Assembly: GCA_020697475.1 (NCBI GenBank)
Contig: JAJFMO010000182.1
Span: 1 to 7,438, forward strand
Reading direction: 5' to 3'
Origin: Paenibacillaceae bacterium
GTDB taxonomy: Bacteria; Bacillota; Bacilli; Paenibacillales; NBRC-103111
Length of the DNA: 7,438 bases
Under the pieces are notes generated by a model. The model did no database searches, had not been told where the DNA came from, and saw only the letters and a program-made list of their open reading frames with translations. Below, in pieces: positions 1 through 5,371 of this stretch. How positions within the stretch are numbered: the first letter of the stretch is position 1; every line of letters starts with the position of its first letter. Both the position numbers and the translations under genes were made by a program.

Positions 1-120
1 TGCTTCAGCTCGCAGATCTACGATCAATTCCACGCCTTCGTTTTTCACCATGTCTGAAACGTCGGAAGCGCCGCCGAAGAAGATCTTATCCTCAATGAGG
101 TTTTGATAGTTTTTTTGCAT
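1..120 (-). CDS. Dual-specificity phosphatase-like protein, N-terminal 40 codons only
   Basis: The minus strand reads an ATG at 120-118 followed by 40 open codons to the window edge, so the gene is cut and its catalytic part is not visible. A clear ribosome binding site, GGAGGATGAC, lies directly upstream (121-130). The peptide begins MQKNYQNLIEDKIFFGGASD and continues to a VDLR stretch near residues 34-37. The pattern 'I-x-x-GGA-x-D ... hydrophobic-V-DLR' resembles the N-terminus of dual-specificity protein phosphatase-like proteins of Bacillales, where a beta strand ending in DLR precedes the CX5R loop. That loop would lie beyond the edge, so activity cannot be judged. It follows the MmcQ/YjbR gene by 57 bases on the same strand with no terminator seen between them, so cotranscription is likely. 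The coding call is good; the family call is moderate. Confidence 0.62.
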   Translation of the reverse strand, partial: MQKNYQNLIEDKIFFGGASDVSDMVKNEGVELIVDLRAEA

Positions 121-177
121 GTCATCCTCCTTATCTCTTCTTGAAATATATAATCGATCAGGTTTCGTATCTTTTAT

Positions 178-540
178 TCATCGGTTTTCTTGTCTTTGCC
201 AATCCTCCACGAGCTTCTTCGGTGCGCAGTGGAACCAAGACTTCTTGATCAACTCCCGAACCTGAGTAACCGTTACCTGGGAGAGATCCACACGTAGTCC
301 CATGAACTTCGTGCTGTTGCGCCAGATCGCTTCATAGGCCTCGGGCTGGTCTTCCATGAAATGCTTGGCCTCAATCTCTCCCAGACTAATTGTCATGGTT
401 TTTCCGCCCTTCTCGAGTCCAACGAAGCTTTTGCCAGCTACCTTAAACGCTGCGATGCGGCGCGCAGCTCGGACCGGTGGACCTTCATCTACTTGGGGTA
501 AAGCCAATGCAATAGCTCGGATTTCGTGCAATTCAACCAT
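178..540 (-). CDS. MmcQ/YjbR family protein
   Basis: A 120-residue protein of the usual length for the MmcQ/YjbR family, small alpha/beta proteins with a CyaY-like fold that are often labelled DNA-binding although no specific biochemical role is well established. Family landmarks are an N-terminal helix ending in ALALPQVDEG (residues 11-20), a strand pair FKVAGKSFVGL (32-42), an LRVDLSQVT strand (82-90), and a C-terminal helix-turn in which SWFHCAPKKLV (101-111) matches the family's typical ending. No signal peptide or membrane segment is visible, so it is cytosolic. The ATG at 540-538 is preceded by GGGAGGT with a spacer of about eight bases, which fixes the start. The phosphatase-like gene lies 57 bases downstream on the same strand and the aldo/keto reductase is divergent. 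I saw no convincing promoter for this gene in the 181-base divergent region. Confidence 0.85.
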   Translation of the reverse strand: MVELHEIRAIALALPQVDEGPPVRAARRIAAFKVAGKSFVGLEKGGKTMTISLGEIEAKHFMEDQPEAYEAIWRNSTKFMGLRVDLSQVTVTQVRELIKKSWFHCAPKKLVEDWQRQENR

Positions 541-643
541 AATTGAGTACCTCCCTCGTCTTTTATGCAGTGCCTACATTGGACGTCTAAGCCTCTCTCC
601 AATATATGTAATTTGTATCGCTGATCACTATGTTAATAAAGGT

Positions 644-673
644 TTGTTGGATAAAGTTGTAGAAATATATAAT
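644..673 (+). promoter_or_regulatory. Candidate sigma-A-type promoter for the aldo/keto reductase gene
   Basis: A perfect TATAAT (668-673) is preceded by TTGTTG (644-649) with an 18-base spacer. It sits about 48 bases upstream of the reductase ATG in an AT-rich divergent intergenic region. The -10 is a full match; the -35 is weak (three of six). Found by eye only. Confidence 0.42.
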
Positions 674-721
674 GACCGCCTTAAACACTAGGAACAATGT
701 ATTTGAAAGGAGCAGGTTACT

Positions 722-1567
722 ATGGATAGGTTTATTCCAGATGTCAGACTTAACGATGGAATGACTTTGCCGGCAATAGGGTTTGGTACGTTCACTCTTA
801 AAGGCAATGAAGGTGCACATGCTATTAAGAGTGCCATTGATATTGGCTACCGACTTATTGATACTGCTTATAATTATGAAAATGAAGGAGCTGTAGGTGA
901 AGCCATAGAGCGCAGTTCAGTCCTCAGACAGGAACTGCGCATAACATCTAAATTACCTGGGCGGTATCATACTTACAATAAAGCAGTGACAGCCATTCAA
1001 GAATCTTTGTATCGTGCACATCTTGATTATTATGATTTGTATCTTATCCATTGGCCAAATCCAAGACAAAATCACTATGTGGAAGCTTGGCAAGCATTAA
1101 TTGATGCCAAAAAATGGGGGCTTGTTCGTTCCATTGGTGTTTGTAATTTCTTACCTGAACATCTCGAACGTTTGGAAAAGGAAACCAGTGTGAAACCAAG
1201 CATCAATCAAATAGAATTACATCCATTTTTCAATCAGGAGCATCAGAGAAAAGTACACGATGAGTATAACATTAAAACAGAATCCTGGAGCCCATTAGCT
1301 CGAGCAAATGACATCTTGCAAAATCAAACAATTAAAAAAATCGCTGAGTATCATAGCAAATCAATTTCACAAATTGTTCTGCGTTGGCATTTTCAACTTG
1401 GGGCGATTCCAATTCCCAGATCATCGTCTCCAGAGCGACAATTTGAGAATATCTCTATTTTTGACTTTTCATTAGATGATACTGAAATGAATAGGATTAA
1501 CGAACTCACACGCCCGAACGGTCGGATTATTAAAGGTGCAGATCCTGCAGTACACGAAGAGTTTTAA
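722..1567 (+). CDS. Aldo/keto reductase (2,5-diketo-D-gluconate reductase-like)
   Basis: A 281-residue NADPH-dependent oxidoreductase of the aldo/keto reductase superfamily, near the usual length of the short bacterial AKR5-type enzymes; these reduce aldehydes and ketones in the cytosol. The catalytic tetrad is complete: Asp47, Tyr52 (in DTAYNYENE), Lys77 (TSKLPG) and His110 (LIHWPNP). The GFGTF strand lies at 20-24, the SIGVCNF strand at 137-143, INQIELHPFF at 161-170, and the cofactor phosphate-binding IPIPRSSSPE at 229-238. The ATG at 722 follows AAAGGAG (706-712) with a nine-base spacer. The gene is visibly more AT-rich than the transporter genes: 25 of 60 G+C in bases 781-840 against 35 of 60 in 3661-3720, consistent with a different origin. 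Its stop codon is one base from the stop of the convergent gene. The substrate cannot be deduced. Confidence 0.94.
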   Translation: MDRFIPDVRLNDGMTLPAIGFGTFTLKGNEGAHAIKSAIDIGYRLIDTAYNYENEGAVGEAIERSSVLRQELRITSKLPGRYHTYNKAVTAIQESLYRAHLDYYDLYLIHWPNPRQNHYVEAWQALIDAKKWGLVRSIGVCNFLPEHLERLEKETSVKPSINQIELHPFFNQEHQRKVHDEYNIKTESWSPLARANDILQNQTIKKIAEYHSKSISQIVLRWHFQLGAIPIPRSSSPERQFENISIFDFSLDDTEMNRINELTRPNGRIIKGADPAVHEEF

Positions 1568-1568
1568 A

Positions 1569-1913
1569 TCAGTAGCTATGAGCAACAGGGTTAGGAAGCT
1601 CCCGCACAATCGGTTTTGTATAAAATTTCCTTTTAATGTAAACTCCGATGAAACCAAGAATAATAAAGCATACACCGCCGACCAACATGATGAGAAAGTT
1701 CGTTATAAGTAATCCATGATTTGGTCCATTTCCTACTGGTCCCGTTTTGGGCCTGTGGGCATCCCAATAATATAAAATTCCAATAATCGAAAATGTGAGA
1801 CCTGCAAGAATGTTGAAGATCGGTAACCACGGTTTGTATTTGCCTGTGTTATTAATCAGAAGATACGTATTTTGTATGATTACGAAAGCGAGGATAATTC
1901 CTGTTAAGATCAT
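1569..1913 (-). CDS. Small hypothetical integral membrane protein
   Basis: A 114-residue protein that I do not recognise as a named family. It has three strongly hydrophobic stretches: residues about 2-20, 33-50 and 68-93. A short polar, glycine/proline-rich loop (about 51-67) lies between the second and third, and a basic tail begins YIKRKFYTK at 92-100. Positive charges after the last helix suggest a cytoplasmic C-terminus, with the first segment acting as an uncleaved anchor. The ATG at 1913-1911 is preceded by GGAGC (1921-1925, reading leftward) with about eight spacer bases. The gene is AT-rich (19 of 60 G+C in bases 1621-1680), like the neighbouring reductase it converges on. Coding status is supported by the ribosome binding site, a realistic membrane topology and tight packing against the neighbour. 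No function can be assigned. Confidence 0.72.
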   Translation of the reverse strand: MILTGIILAFVIIQNTYLLINNTGKYKPWLPIFNILAGLTFSIIGILYYWDAHRPKTGPVGNGPNHGLLITNFLIMLVGGVCFIILGFIGVYIKRKFYTKPIVRELPNPVAHSY

Positions 1914-1936
1914 TTTTCAAGCTCCATTCGATTTGT

Positions 1937-1965
1937 AAAATAGTTTGTTCTGAGTATAGCTGCAA
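1937..1965 (-). promoter_or_regulatory. Candidate promoter for the small membrane protein gene
   Basis: On the minus strand TTGCAG (1965-1960) is followed, after exactly 17 bases, by TATTTT (1942-1937), about 24 bases before the ATG of the membrane protein gene. Both boxes are imperfect, so this is a weak call based on spacing and position. Confidence 0.33.
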
Positions 1966-2031
1966 CGCGTGAATTAGCTCCAGTATTACCCCTAACACAG
2001 CACCTAGTACCTCTCCCAAGGGGGAACATTC

Positions 2032-2082
2032 ATGTTTGTCGATTTCACCTATACGTTTCACTGTGTTGGAAAGTTCCGCTAA
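2032..2082 (+). CDS. Possible 16-codon leader ORF upstream of the GNAT gene
   Basis: An ATG at 2032 opens a 16-codon frame, MFVDFTYTFHCVGKFR then TAA (2080-2082), too short to recognise by homology. It has a credible ribosome binding site, AAGGGGG (2018-2024), with a seven-base spacer. The peptide is rich in aromatic residues (five Phe, one Tyr). The stop codon overlaps the left arm of a 6-bp hairpin (2081-2097) lying just before the GNAT gene's ribosome binding site. Translated-leader control of a resistance-type acetyltransferase would look like this, but chance is a serious alternative. Confidence 0.25.
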   Translation: MFVDFTYTFHCVGKFR

Positions 2083-2097
2083 ACTACCCGTTAGTTT
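2081..2097 (+). other. Short inverted repeat just upstream of the GNAT ribosome binding site
   Basis: AAACTA (2081-2086) and TAGTTT (2092-2097) are perfect reverse complements separated by CCCGT. The hairpin is short and AT-rich, so weak on its own. It sits between the possible leader ORF and the AAAAGGAG ribosome binding site at 2100-2107, and could be a small operator or a translational element. Confidence 0.3.
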
Positions 2098-2119
2098 TGA
2101 AAAGGAGAACCGAGAGCCG

Positions 2120-2968
2120 ATGAACAGGTCAAAGATCCGATACGCGCCTTACACGGATAAGGATTATCCAGCCGTCAAACAATTGCTAAGTCGCGATCTC
2201 TTCGCGGGCGAAGATATTGTTCGAGTGCTCGAAACAGCGCCGGAATTGTTTGTGACTGCGTCGATGGAGGAGCGTCTCGTGGCACTTGCCCAGGTGAACG
2301 AGCCTGTAATCCAATCGTATATGACGGTGTACGTCGATCCACAGTTCCGCGGGCAAGGAATCGGTTCGGCTCTGGCAGAGTATGGGGAAAACAAACTGCG
2401 GGAGGGTGGAACCCGGTACATCCGAAGCTCGTTTCGCGTCGGTCACCCATCGTCGCTTGCCTTTGCGCGAAGGCTTGGGTTCGACAAAACCTTCTCATCG
2501 GCTTATATGCAACGAACCGGCGATCCTTTTCCCCCGGAGGAGCTTCCAGTAAGGGTGTATAGGGATGAAGACTATATAGTGAGTCAGGAAGTGTATGCCG
2601 TCGCTTTTCATGAAATGCGCGTCCGTGTCGGGCACTTTCCCGATTCTGTCGTCGCCAAGCCGAGCGAGAAAGAGCGCAGCGAATGGAAAAAGGAAGCGGA
2701 AGACCGTTATGTCTATGAAATCAATGGGGAAATCGTCGCTTACAGCCACCTATGGGAGAATGAAATTAGCAGTATTTCCGTTCGCTCGGACTTTCAACGG
2801 CGTGGAATTGGAAGGAAATTCGTCAAGTTCTTATGCAACGAGATTTATCGGCGGGGAAACCCGACTGTCAGCCTTTGGTGCGTCGTCGGCAACTTTGCCA
2901 GAGATTTGTATGACAGTCTTGGCTTCGAGGAGAAGTACGTGATGCAATTTGTCCGGAAGACGCTTTGA
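2120..2968 (+). CDS. Tandem-domain GNAT family N-acetyltransferase
   Basis: A cytosolic acetyltransferase of 282 residues made of two GNAT domains. GNAT enzymes transfer an acetyl group from acetyl-CoA to an amine. The N-terminal domain (about 5-132) carries the acetyl-CoA pyrophosphate-binding motif in VDPQFRGQGIGSAL (72-85) and a typical ending FARRLGF (115-121). The C-terminal domain (about 145-282) has a second motif, RSDFQRRGIG (222-231), and the matching NFARDLYDSLGF (258-269). Both Q/R-x-x-G-x-G loops look intact, so neither domain is obviously dead. I chose the ATG at 2120, preceded by AAAAGGAG (2100-2107) with a 12-base spacer. The frame extends up to a TTG at 2036, but the extra 28 residues look unlike the family and have no fitting ribosome binding site. 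The substrate is unknown; antibiotics, polyamines, amino acids or proteins are all possible. Confidence 0.9.
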   Translation: MNRSKIRYAPYTDKDYPAVKQLLSRDLFAGEDIVRVLETAPELFVTASMEERLVALAQVNEPVIQSYMTVYVDPQFRGQGIGSALAEYGENKLREGGTRYIRSSFRVGHPSSLAFARRLGFDKTFSSAYMQRTGDPFPPEELPVRVYRDEDYIVSQEVYAVAFHEMRVRVGHFPDSVVAKPSEKERSEWKKEAEDRYVYEINGEIVAYSHLWENEISSISVRSDFQRRGIGRKFVKFLCNEIYRRGNPTVSLWCVVGNFARDLYDSLGFEEKYVMQFVRKTL

Positions 2969-3007
2969 CTCTCGGATTGTAGGCTTCCCTAACCAACTGA
3001 GGCAAAA

Positions 3008-3115
3008 TTATTTTGTAGTTAAAAATATCGCTTGAACAATAAATAGAAATACAAAGATTCCGATTGCGCCTAGTAAGGGACCAATAAATATGGCAACGAA
3101 AATAACTATTGGTTC
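3008..3115 (-). pseudogene. Start-less hydrophobic reading frame, possible gene remnant
   Basis: The minus strand reads 35 sense codons ending in TAA at 3010-3008. They begin EPIVIFVAIFIGPLLGAIGI and end IVQAIFLTTK: one long membrane-spanning segment with an internal Gly-Pro. The frame stays open a little further upstream but meets a stop without passing an ATG, GTG or TTG. An AAAGGTGA-like sequence precedes the hydrophobic part, so initiation at a rare codon such as ATT is conceivable. The more likely reading is the decayed end of a small membrane protein gene, or chance in AT-rich DNA. The stretch 2969-3260 between the GNAT gene and the riboswitch promoter holds little else that I can support. 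Confidence 0.25.
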
Positions 3116-3142
3116 ACCTTTCCGGTTTGTTAGACAAAACTT

Positions 3143-3256
3143 ATGGAGACTGAGCTAAACGTTTTATTAGACAATTCAAGTATTAAAAAAGACGCAGCCT
3201 TTTTAAGAAATTTTCCAACTCGCTTCGAGTCGGCCATCCGTCGGCTTCCAAAATAA
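3143..3256 (+). CDS. Possible small ORF of 37 codons, unknown
   Basis: An ATG at 3143 opens a frame of 37 codons plus TAA (3254-3256). The peptide starts METELNVLLDNSSIKKD and ends FESAIRRLPK: charged, probably helical, with no membrane segment. The composition looks protein-like, but no ribosome binding site precedes the ATG (the upstream bases are GACAAAACTT) and I recognise no family. It ends just before the promoter that drives the riboswitch and transporter operon. It may be a fragment of a lost gene rather than a working one. Confidence 0.2.
   Translation: METELNVLLDNSSIKKDAAFLRNFPTRFESAIRRLPK
3182..3230. terminator. Two small hairpins, possible weak or bidirectional terminator
   Basis: An A/T-tracted repeat, AAAAAG (3186-3191) against CTTTTT (3199-3204), closes a loop of seven bases and has U-tracts on both sides. 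It is followed by a perfect ACTCG-CTT-CGAGT hairpin at 3218-3230. The first could act weakly in either direction to separate the GNAT region from the transporter operon. Its stem has few G-C pairs, so efficiency would be low. Confidence 0.25.
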
Positions 3257-3259
3257 GGG

Positions 3260-3289
3260 TTGCGCAAAACAAACCCGGCATGGTACTAT
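3260..3289 (+). promoter_or_regulatory. Candidate promoter of the riboswitch and ABC-2 transporter operon
   Basis: TTGCGC (3260-3265) and TACTAT (3284-3289) are separated by 18 bases, and the -10 carries an upstream TG with one intervening base (an extended -10, TGGTACTAT). Transcription would start near 3296, just before the first aptamer helix at 3301-3311. That position is a good independent reason to believe it, although the -35 is weak. Confidence 0.5.
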
Positions 3290-3302
3290 GTTGAACAATT
3301 AC

Positions 3303-3407
3303 AACGGAAGAGCTTCTAGGGATCCGCCCGTAAGCCATGGGGGCGAACCGAGCGAAGTTGATCCGGCGGCGTGCCGGATTACACCGTAAGGATTAAAAGA
3401 CCTTCGG
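3303..3407 (+). promoter_or_regulatory. ykkC-family riboswitch aptamer (guanidine-I-like or variant)
   Basis: The segment carries the landmark strings of the ykkC scaffold in order. They are CTTCTAGGGATCCG (3313-3326, consensus near CTAGGGTTCCG), AACCGAGCGA (3346-3355, consensus near GGTCCGAGAGA), TTACACCG (3379-3386, consensus ACACGG), and AAGGATTAAAAGACC (3388-3402, consensus GGGATAAAAGCCC). The predicted folding agrees: P1 AGCTTC/GAAGTT (3311-3316 with 3354-3359), an inner CGCCC/GGGCG helix, P2 ATCCGGC/GCCGGAT (3361-3367 with 3373-3379), and P3 CCG-AAGG/CCTTCGG (3384-3391 with 3401-3407). Members of this scaffold sense guanidine (subtype 1) or ppGpp, PRPP and nucleotides (subtype 2). CCGAGnGA and TTAAAAGnCC favour guanidine-I, while ACACCG instead of ACACGG is closer to subtype 2. 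It precedes an ABC-2 transporter operon. The family call is fairly sure; the ligand is not. Confidence 0.72.
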
Positions 3408-3449
3408 AAAGTTCCGCCTGTCAAGGCGAAACGGACCGGGGTCTTTTTT
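3395..3449 (+). terminator. Intrinsic terminator, expression platform of the riboswitch
   Basis: AAAAGACC (3395-3402) pairs with GGTCTTTT (3440-3447). Inside are CGG (3405-3407) with CCG (3436-3438) and GTTCCGCC (3411-3418) with GGCGAAAC (3425-3432), closing on TGTCAA. Six T residues follow (3444-3449). Its left arm is the loop and 3' strand of aptamer helix P3, so aptamer and terminator exclude each other: ligand-bound aptamer should mean readthrough. Confidence 0.82.
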
Positions 3450-3479
3450 GCTTTAGTGCATCAAAGTTCGAGGGATGGG

Positions 3480-4481
3480 GTGGCGCAGGTGTCGATTCGA
3501 GTGGAGGAGCTTGGCAAGACGTTTCGCGTGAAGCGGAAAAGGGAAGGATTCAAGGCCGGCCTGAAGGGGCTGCTGAAACCGGAGTATGAGGAAAAGGCGG
3601 CTGTGGAAGAGGTATCCTTCACCGTGCGGCAAGGGGAGAAGCTGGCGTTCCTCGGCCCCAACGGGGCCGGGAAATCGACGACGATCAAGATGCTGACGGG
3701 GATTCTGCATCCATCGTCAGGTCACGCGGAGGTGTTGGGACTGAACCCTTGGAAAGAGCGGACGAAGCTGTCTCATCGGATCGGCTCCGTGTTCGGGCAG
3801 AAGTCGCAGCTGTGGTACCATCTGCCGCCCAGCGATACGTTCGAGTTGATGAGCCGCATCTATGAGCTGCGCCGCAGCGATTACCGGCGCCGTCGCGACG
3901 AGCTCATCGAGCGGTTTGGCATCGGTCCGTATCTCAATACTGCGGTGCGCAAGCTGTCGTTGGGCGAGCGGATGCGATGCGAAATCGCGGTATCGCTGCT
4001 GCACCGTCCGCAGGTTATTTTTCTGGATGAGCCGACGATCGGTCTGGATGTGGTGGTCAAACAGCACATTCGGGAGCTGGTCAACGAGTTGAACCGCGAG
4101 GAAGGAACGACGCTGTTCTTGACGTCGCACGATGCCGGAGACGTGGAGCGGTTATGCGACCGGGCGATTGTCATTAACGGGGGGCGGAAAATGTTCGATG
4201 ATCGGGTGGAAGTGATGAAGCTCCGCTATCTGACGCATAAGACGGTTCGGATGGTGCTCGGGGAAGGGCCCAGGCCTTTGCGCTTGCAGTTGGCGGGGGT
4301 TCAGGAGCAGCAGAGAGACGGCGTTAAGCTTACTTTGTCGATCGACACGACGGTGACGTCGATTGAAACGGTGCTGTCCCGGATCATGGCCGACCAGCGC
4401 CTGATTGACGTAACGGTAGAGGATCCGCCGATGGAGGAAATCATTACGCAGATGTATAGTAGCAGCGCGAGCAGCAGGTGA
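3480..4481 (+). CDS. ABC-2 type transporter, ATP-binding subunit
   Basis: The ATPase of an ABC exporter: it binds and hydrolyses ATP on the cytosolic face and drives the two membrane subunits encoded next. All motifs are present, numbered from the GTG at 3480: Walker A GPNGAGKST (59-67), Q-loop Gln107, signature LSLGE (159-163, a mild variant of LSGGQ), Walker B VIFLDEP (179-185), D-loop GLD (188-190) and H-loop His217. A C-terminal extension (about 240-333) follows, as is usual for ATPases paired with DUF990-type permeases. The GTG at 3480 has GAGGG five bases upstream. An in-frame GTG at 3456 lies only seven bases past the terminator T-tract and lacks a ribosome binding site, so I prefer 3480; a GTG at 3489 is also possible. 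It is the first gene behind the riboswitch terminator. The substrate is unknown. Confidence 0.94.
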   Translation: MAQVSIRVEELGKTFRVKRKREGFKAGLKGLLKPEYEEKAAVEEVSFTVRQGEKLAFLGPNGAGKSTTIKMLTGILHPSSGHAEVLGLNPWKERTKLSHRIGSVFGQKSQLWYHLPPSDTFELMSRIYELRRSDYRRRRDELIERFGIGPYLNTAVRKLSLGERMRCEIAVSLLHRPQVIFLDEPTIGLDVVVKQHIRELVNELNREEGTTLFLTSHDAGDVERLCDRAIVINGGRKMFDDRVEVMKLRYLTHKTVRMVLGEGPRPLRLQLAGVQEQQRDGVKLTLSIDTTVTSIETVLSRIMADQRLIDVTVEDPPMEEIITQMYSSSASSR

Positions 4482-4500
4482 GCGGATGCTTACGAAGAAC

Positions 4501-4518
4501 GCAATTCCAAGGAATTGC
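4501..4518. repeat. Perfect palindrome between the ATPase and first permease genes
   Basis: GCAATTCC (4501-4508) and GGAATTGC (4511-4518) are exact reverse complements around AA. In RNA this gives a 7-bp stem with a CAAG tetraloop, 19 bases after the ATPase stop and five bases before the AGGAGGA ribosome binding site of the next gene. No U-tract follows, so it is not a terminator. mRNA stability, processing or translational tuning are plausible roles. Confidence 0.6.
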
Positions 4519-4536
4519 TGAATAGGAGGAGAGCGG

Positions 4537-5340
4537 ATGAACGCACTGACGAAAACTTTCAAATACGTCTATATCGGCCGGATCACGTTGCGAAATCAGT
4601 TGGCGTATGTCGTGGACTTTCTGGTGCGCTCCTTGTTTCTGCTGCTCATTCTGTATATTTTCCTCCAGCTGTGGCGGACGACATATGCCGGGGAAGGGAC
4701 GGCAACCATTGCGGGATATAGCTTTCGCCAATTGATGTGGTATTTGGTGGTGACGGAGTCGATGACGCTCGCTTGCCCCAGTCTCTGCACGAAGCTGGAA
4801 GAAGAGGTGAAAAGCGGCGATGTAGCCATTAAGCTCGTACGCCCGATTCATTTCATTGCCTTTCACTATACGGAGTATATGAGCGAGGTGGCGATCCGCT
4901 TCACCGTAAACTCCGTGTTGGGCGGTATGCTCGGTTTGGCTGTACTCGGTCCTCCGGAGCATGCGATCGGTTTTCTCTGGCTGCCCGTCGTAGCTTTCGC
5001 CGGATTTACGTTGAATTTCATGCTGGGCATGACGATTGCCCTAAGCGCATTCTGGGTGGAAGAGACGCGAGGCTTGGAGTTTGTCTACAACAAATTTTTG
5101 TTCACGGTGGGCGGTATGTTGATGCCTATTGAATTGTTCCCTGAGGCGCTGCAGCACGTTGTGCGGTGGTTGCCCCTGCAGGGAGTCGTCTACGCGCCGG
5201 CGAAGACTGCTGTCGCCTTCGATTCGGTGGATGTGCCAAGCTTGCTGTTGATGCAAGCGGGATGGATTGTTGTATTTGGGTTAATCGCCGCAGCGGTGTA
5301 CCTGAGGGGAGTGAAAAAGCTGAATGTCAACGGAGGTTGA
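4537..5340 (+). CDS. ABC-2 type transporter permease, first subunit (ABC2_membrane_6/DUF990-like)
   Basis: A 267-residue integral membrane protein with about six hydrophobic spans (near 22-46, 62-80, 117-138, 143-172, 184-203 and 236-256) and a basic N-terminus facing the cytosol. A cytosolic stretch, LEEEVKSGDVAIKLVRPI (87-104), matches the 'G-x-hydrophobic ... L-x-(K/R)-P' element seen in ABC-2 permeases of the ABC2_membrane_6 group, probably the coupling region that meets the ATPase. The ATG at 4537 follows AGGAGGA (4524-4530) with a six-base spacer, a very strong site. It starts 55 bases after the ATPase stop and is followed closely by a second permease of similar size. Together they imply a heterodimeric membrane domain. 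The substrate is not deducible from sequence; a drug, lipid, peptide or small cation exporter are all possible. Confidence 0.9.
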   Translation: MNALTKTFKYVYIGRITLRNQLAYVVDFLVRSLFLLLILYIFLQLWRTTYAGEGTATIAGYSFRQLMWYLVVTESMTLACPSLCTKLEEEVKSGDVAIKLVRPIHFIAFHYTEYMSEVAIRFTVNSVLGGMLGLAVLGPPEHAIGFLWLPVVAFAGFTLNFMLGMTIALSAFWVEETRGLEFVYNKFLFTVGGMLMPIELFPEALQHVVRWLPLQGVVYAPAKTAVAFDSVDVPSLLLMQAGWIVVFGLIAAAVYLRGVKKLNVNGG

Positions 5341-5371
5341 ACGATCAGGAGTAGTCGGGGAGCTTGGTGCG

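Noticed and set aside
356..691. 111-codon plus-strand frame across the YjbR gene and the divergent intergenic region
   Set aside because: Mostly antisense to the MmcQ/YjbR gene, without a ribosome binding site or recognisable domain.
2036..2119. TTG-initiated 28-residue extension of the GNAT protein
   Set aside because: The extra residues do not resemble a GNAT N-terminus, and the AAAAGGAG site at 2100-2107 points to the ATG at 2120.
3301..3449. Reading the leader as a T-box, SAM or other common riboswitch
   Set aside because: No T-box sequence or specifier-stem landmarks and no SAM-type K-turn were seen, whereas four ykkC strings occur in the right order with matching helices.
3456..3479. 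Upstream GTG start for the ABC ATPase
   Set aside because: It begins only seven bases after the terminator T-tract with no ribosome binding site; the GTG at 3480 has GAGGG just upstream and fits the family N-terminus better.
4444..4962. 172-codon minus-strand frame opposite the ATPase end and first permease
   Set aside because: Shadow of two well-supported genes; its translation is low in hydrophobic order and His/Gln-rich, as expected for antisense of GC-rich coding DNA.
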